A stretch of 64,000 nucleotides of DNA from Halobacteroides halobius DSM 5150 (GTDB taxonomy: Bacteria; Bacillota; Halanaerobiia; Halobacteroidales; Halobacteroidaceae), in the NCBI RefSeq assembly GCF_000328625.1, contig NC_019978.1, forward strand, positions 1,674,001 to 1,738,000, read 5' to 3'. Numbering within the stretch: position 1 is the first letter of the stretch; the number at the start of each line of letters is the position of its first letter. The position numbers were made by a program, and so were the translations under genes. Shown piece by piece: positions 63,973 through 64,000 of the stretch. Below the pieces are notes generated by a model. That model saw only the letters and a program-made list of their open reading frames with translations, searched no databases and was not told the origin of the DNA.

Positions 63973-64000
63973 TTTTTACACCTTCTTATCTGCTAATTAA

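Larger units (their letters stand above)
1..64000. repeat. dispersed 7-base word GGGCCAA / TTGGCCC, about 56 copies
   Basis: Counted by eye across the whole window: about 30 copies as GGGCCAA and 26 as TTGGCCC on the plus strand, against about two expected from an AT-rich composition. Examples: 1043, 4493, 12104, 16751, 21683, 26147, 32592, 35490, 38414, 40841, 46865, 49338, 54408, 58719, 63251. Almost all lie inside genes, in all three frames; one is in a terminator. Neighbouring words with another first base (AGGCCAA, CGGCCAA, TGGCCAA) are rare. Confidence 0.8.

Noticed and set aside
1-64000. Explaining GGGCCAA excess only by preference for Leu-Ala-Gln codons TTG-GCC-CAA
   Set aside because: Many copies fall in other frames and other residues (Gly-Pro, Trp-Pro), and Leu-Ala-Gln is elsewhere written with TTA/CTA and GCT/GCA codons, for example in the chemoreceptor.

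Overview
This is an AT-rich, almost entirely minus-strand stretch from an endospore-forming, probably anaerobic Bacillota. The spore markers are SigG, SpoIIR and a YlmC/YmxH protein. A T-box leader, frequent TTG/GTG starts backed by strong GGAGG ribosome sites, and several very acidic small proteins fit a halophilic, Halanaerobiales-like lineage. That placement is an inference; no rRNA or other phylogenetic marker is present.

Layout. 1-8.5 kb: oligoendopeptidase F (cut by the window edge), homoserine O-acyltransferase MetA, and two paralogous type I pullulanases, one cytosolic and one secreted. 8.6-18.7 kb: an EAL-CBS-GGDEF protein, a YeiH-type exporter with a divergent LysR regulator, two large exported 5'-nucleotidases behind a 66-residue protein, and small membrane proteins. 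18.8-22.3 kb: tRNA-Arg(CCT), then a locus of small unrecognised genes with a broken Hsp20-type gene, two acidic tandem-repeat proteins and a YkvI-type membrane protein. 22.4-30.8 kb: amidohydrolase, metallo-beta-lactamase-fold hydrolase, an orphan P-loop protein, L,D-transpeptidase, chemoreceptor, LarA-type racemase, and DAHP synthase behind a T-box that I read as Phe-specific. 30.8-40.6 kb: UDG-like protein, NrdR, YlmC, SpoIIR, SigG, a LysM protein, phosphatase, flavin reductase, MarR/MATE pair and HtpG.

40.7-56.6 kb is a long cobalamin locus. A cobalamin riboswitch precedes btuF-btuC-btuD, cobT, cobU, two tandem cobQ genes, cbiB, cbiA, cobO, cobS, pduX and cobD. Together they cover corrinoid uptake, side-chain amidation, adenosylation, aminopropanol-arm synthesis and nucleotide-loop assembly; corrin-ring genes are not here. 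The locus is interrupted by a TnpB-only IS200/IS605-type element with a divergent ribbon-helix-helix gene between pduX and cobD, by a 43-codon gene on the opposite strand, and by short AT-rich repeats in three gaps. 56.7-64 kb: a heterodimeric ABC exporter pair, a GH127 beta-L-arabinofuranosidase and a third ABC exporter in one operon.

The most unexpected window-wide signal is the 7-mer GGGCCAA / TTGGCCC. By eye I count about 56 copies, roughly 1 per 1.1 kb, in both orientations and all reading frames, where base composition predicts about two. Density and distribution resemble a DNA-uptake-type or other genome-wide signature word rather than codon bias. The other notable points are the TnpB element that seems to supply the ribosome site of the gene it landed beside, the acidic repeat-protein locus, and the tandem CobQ paralogues.
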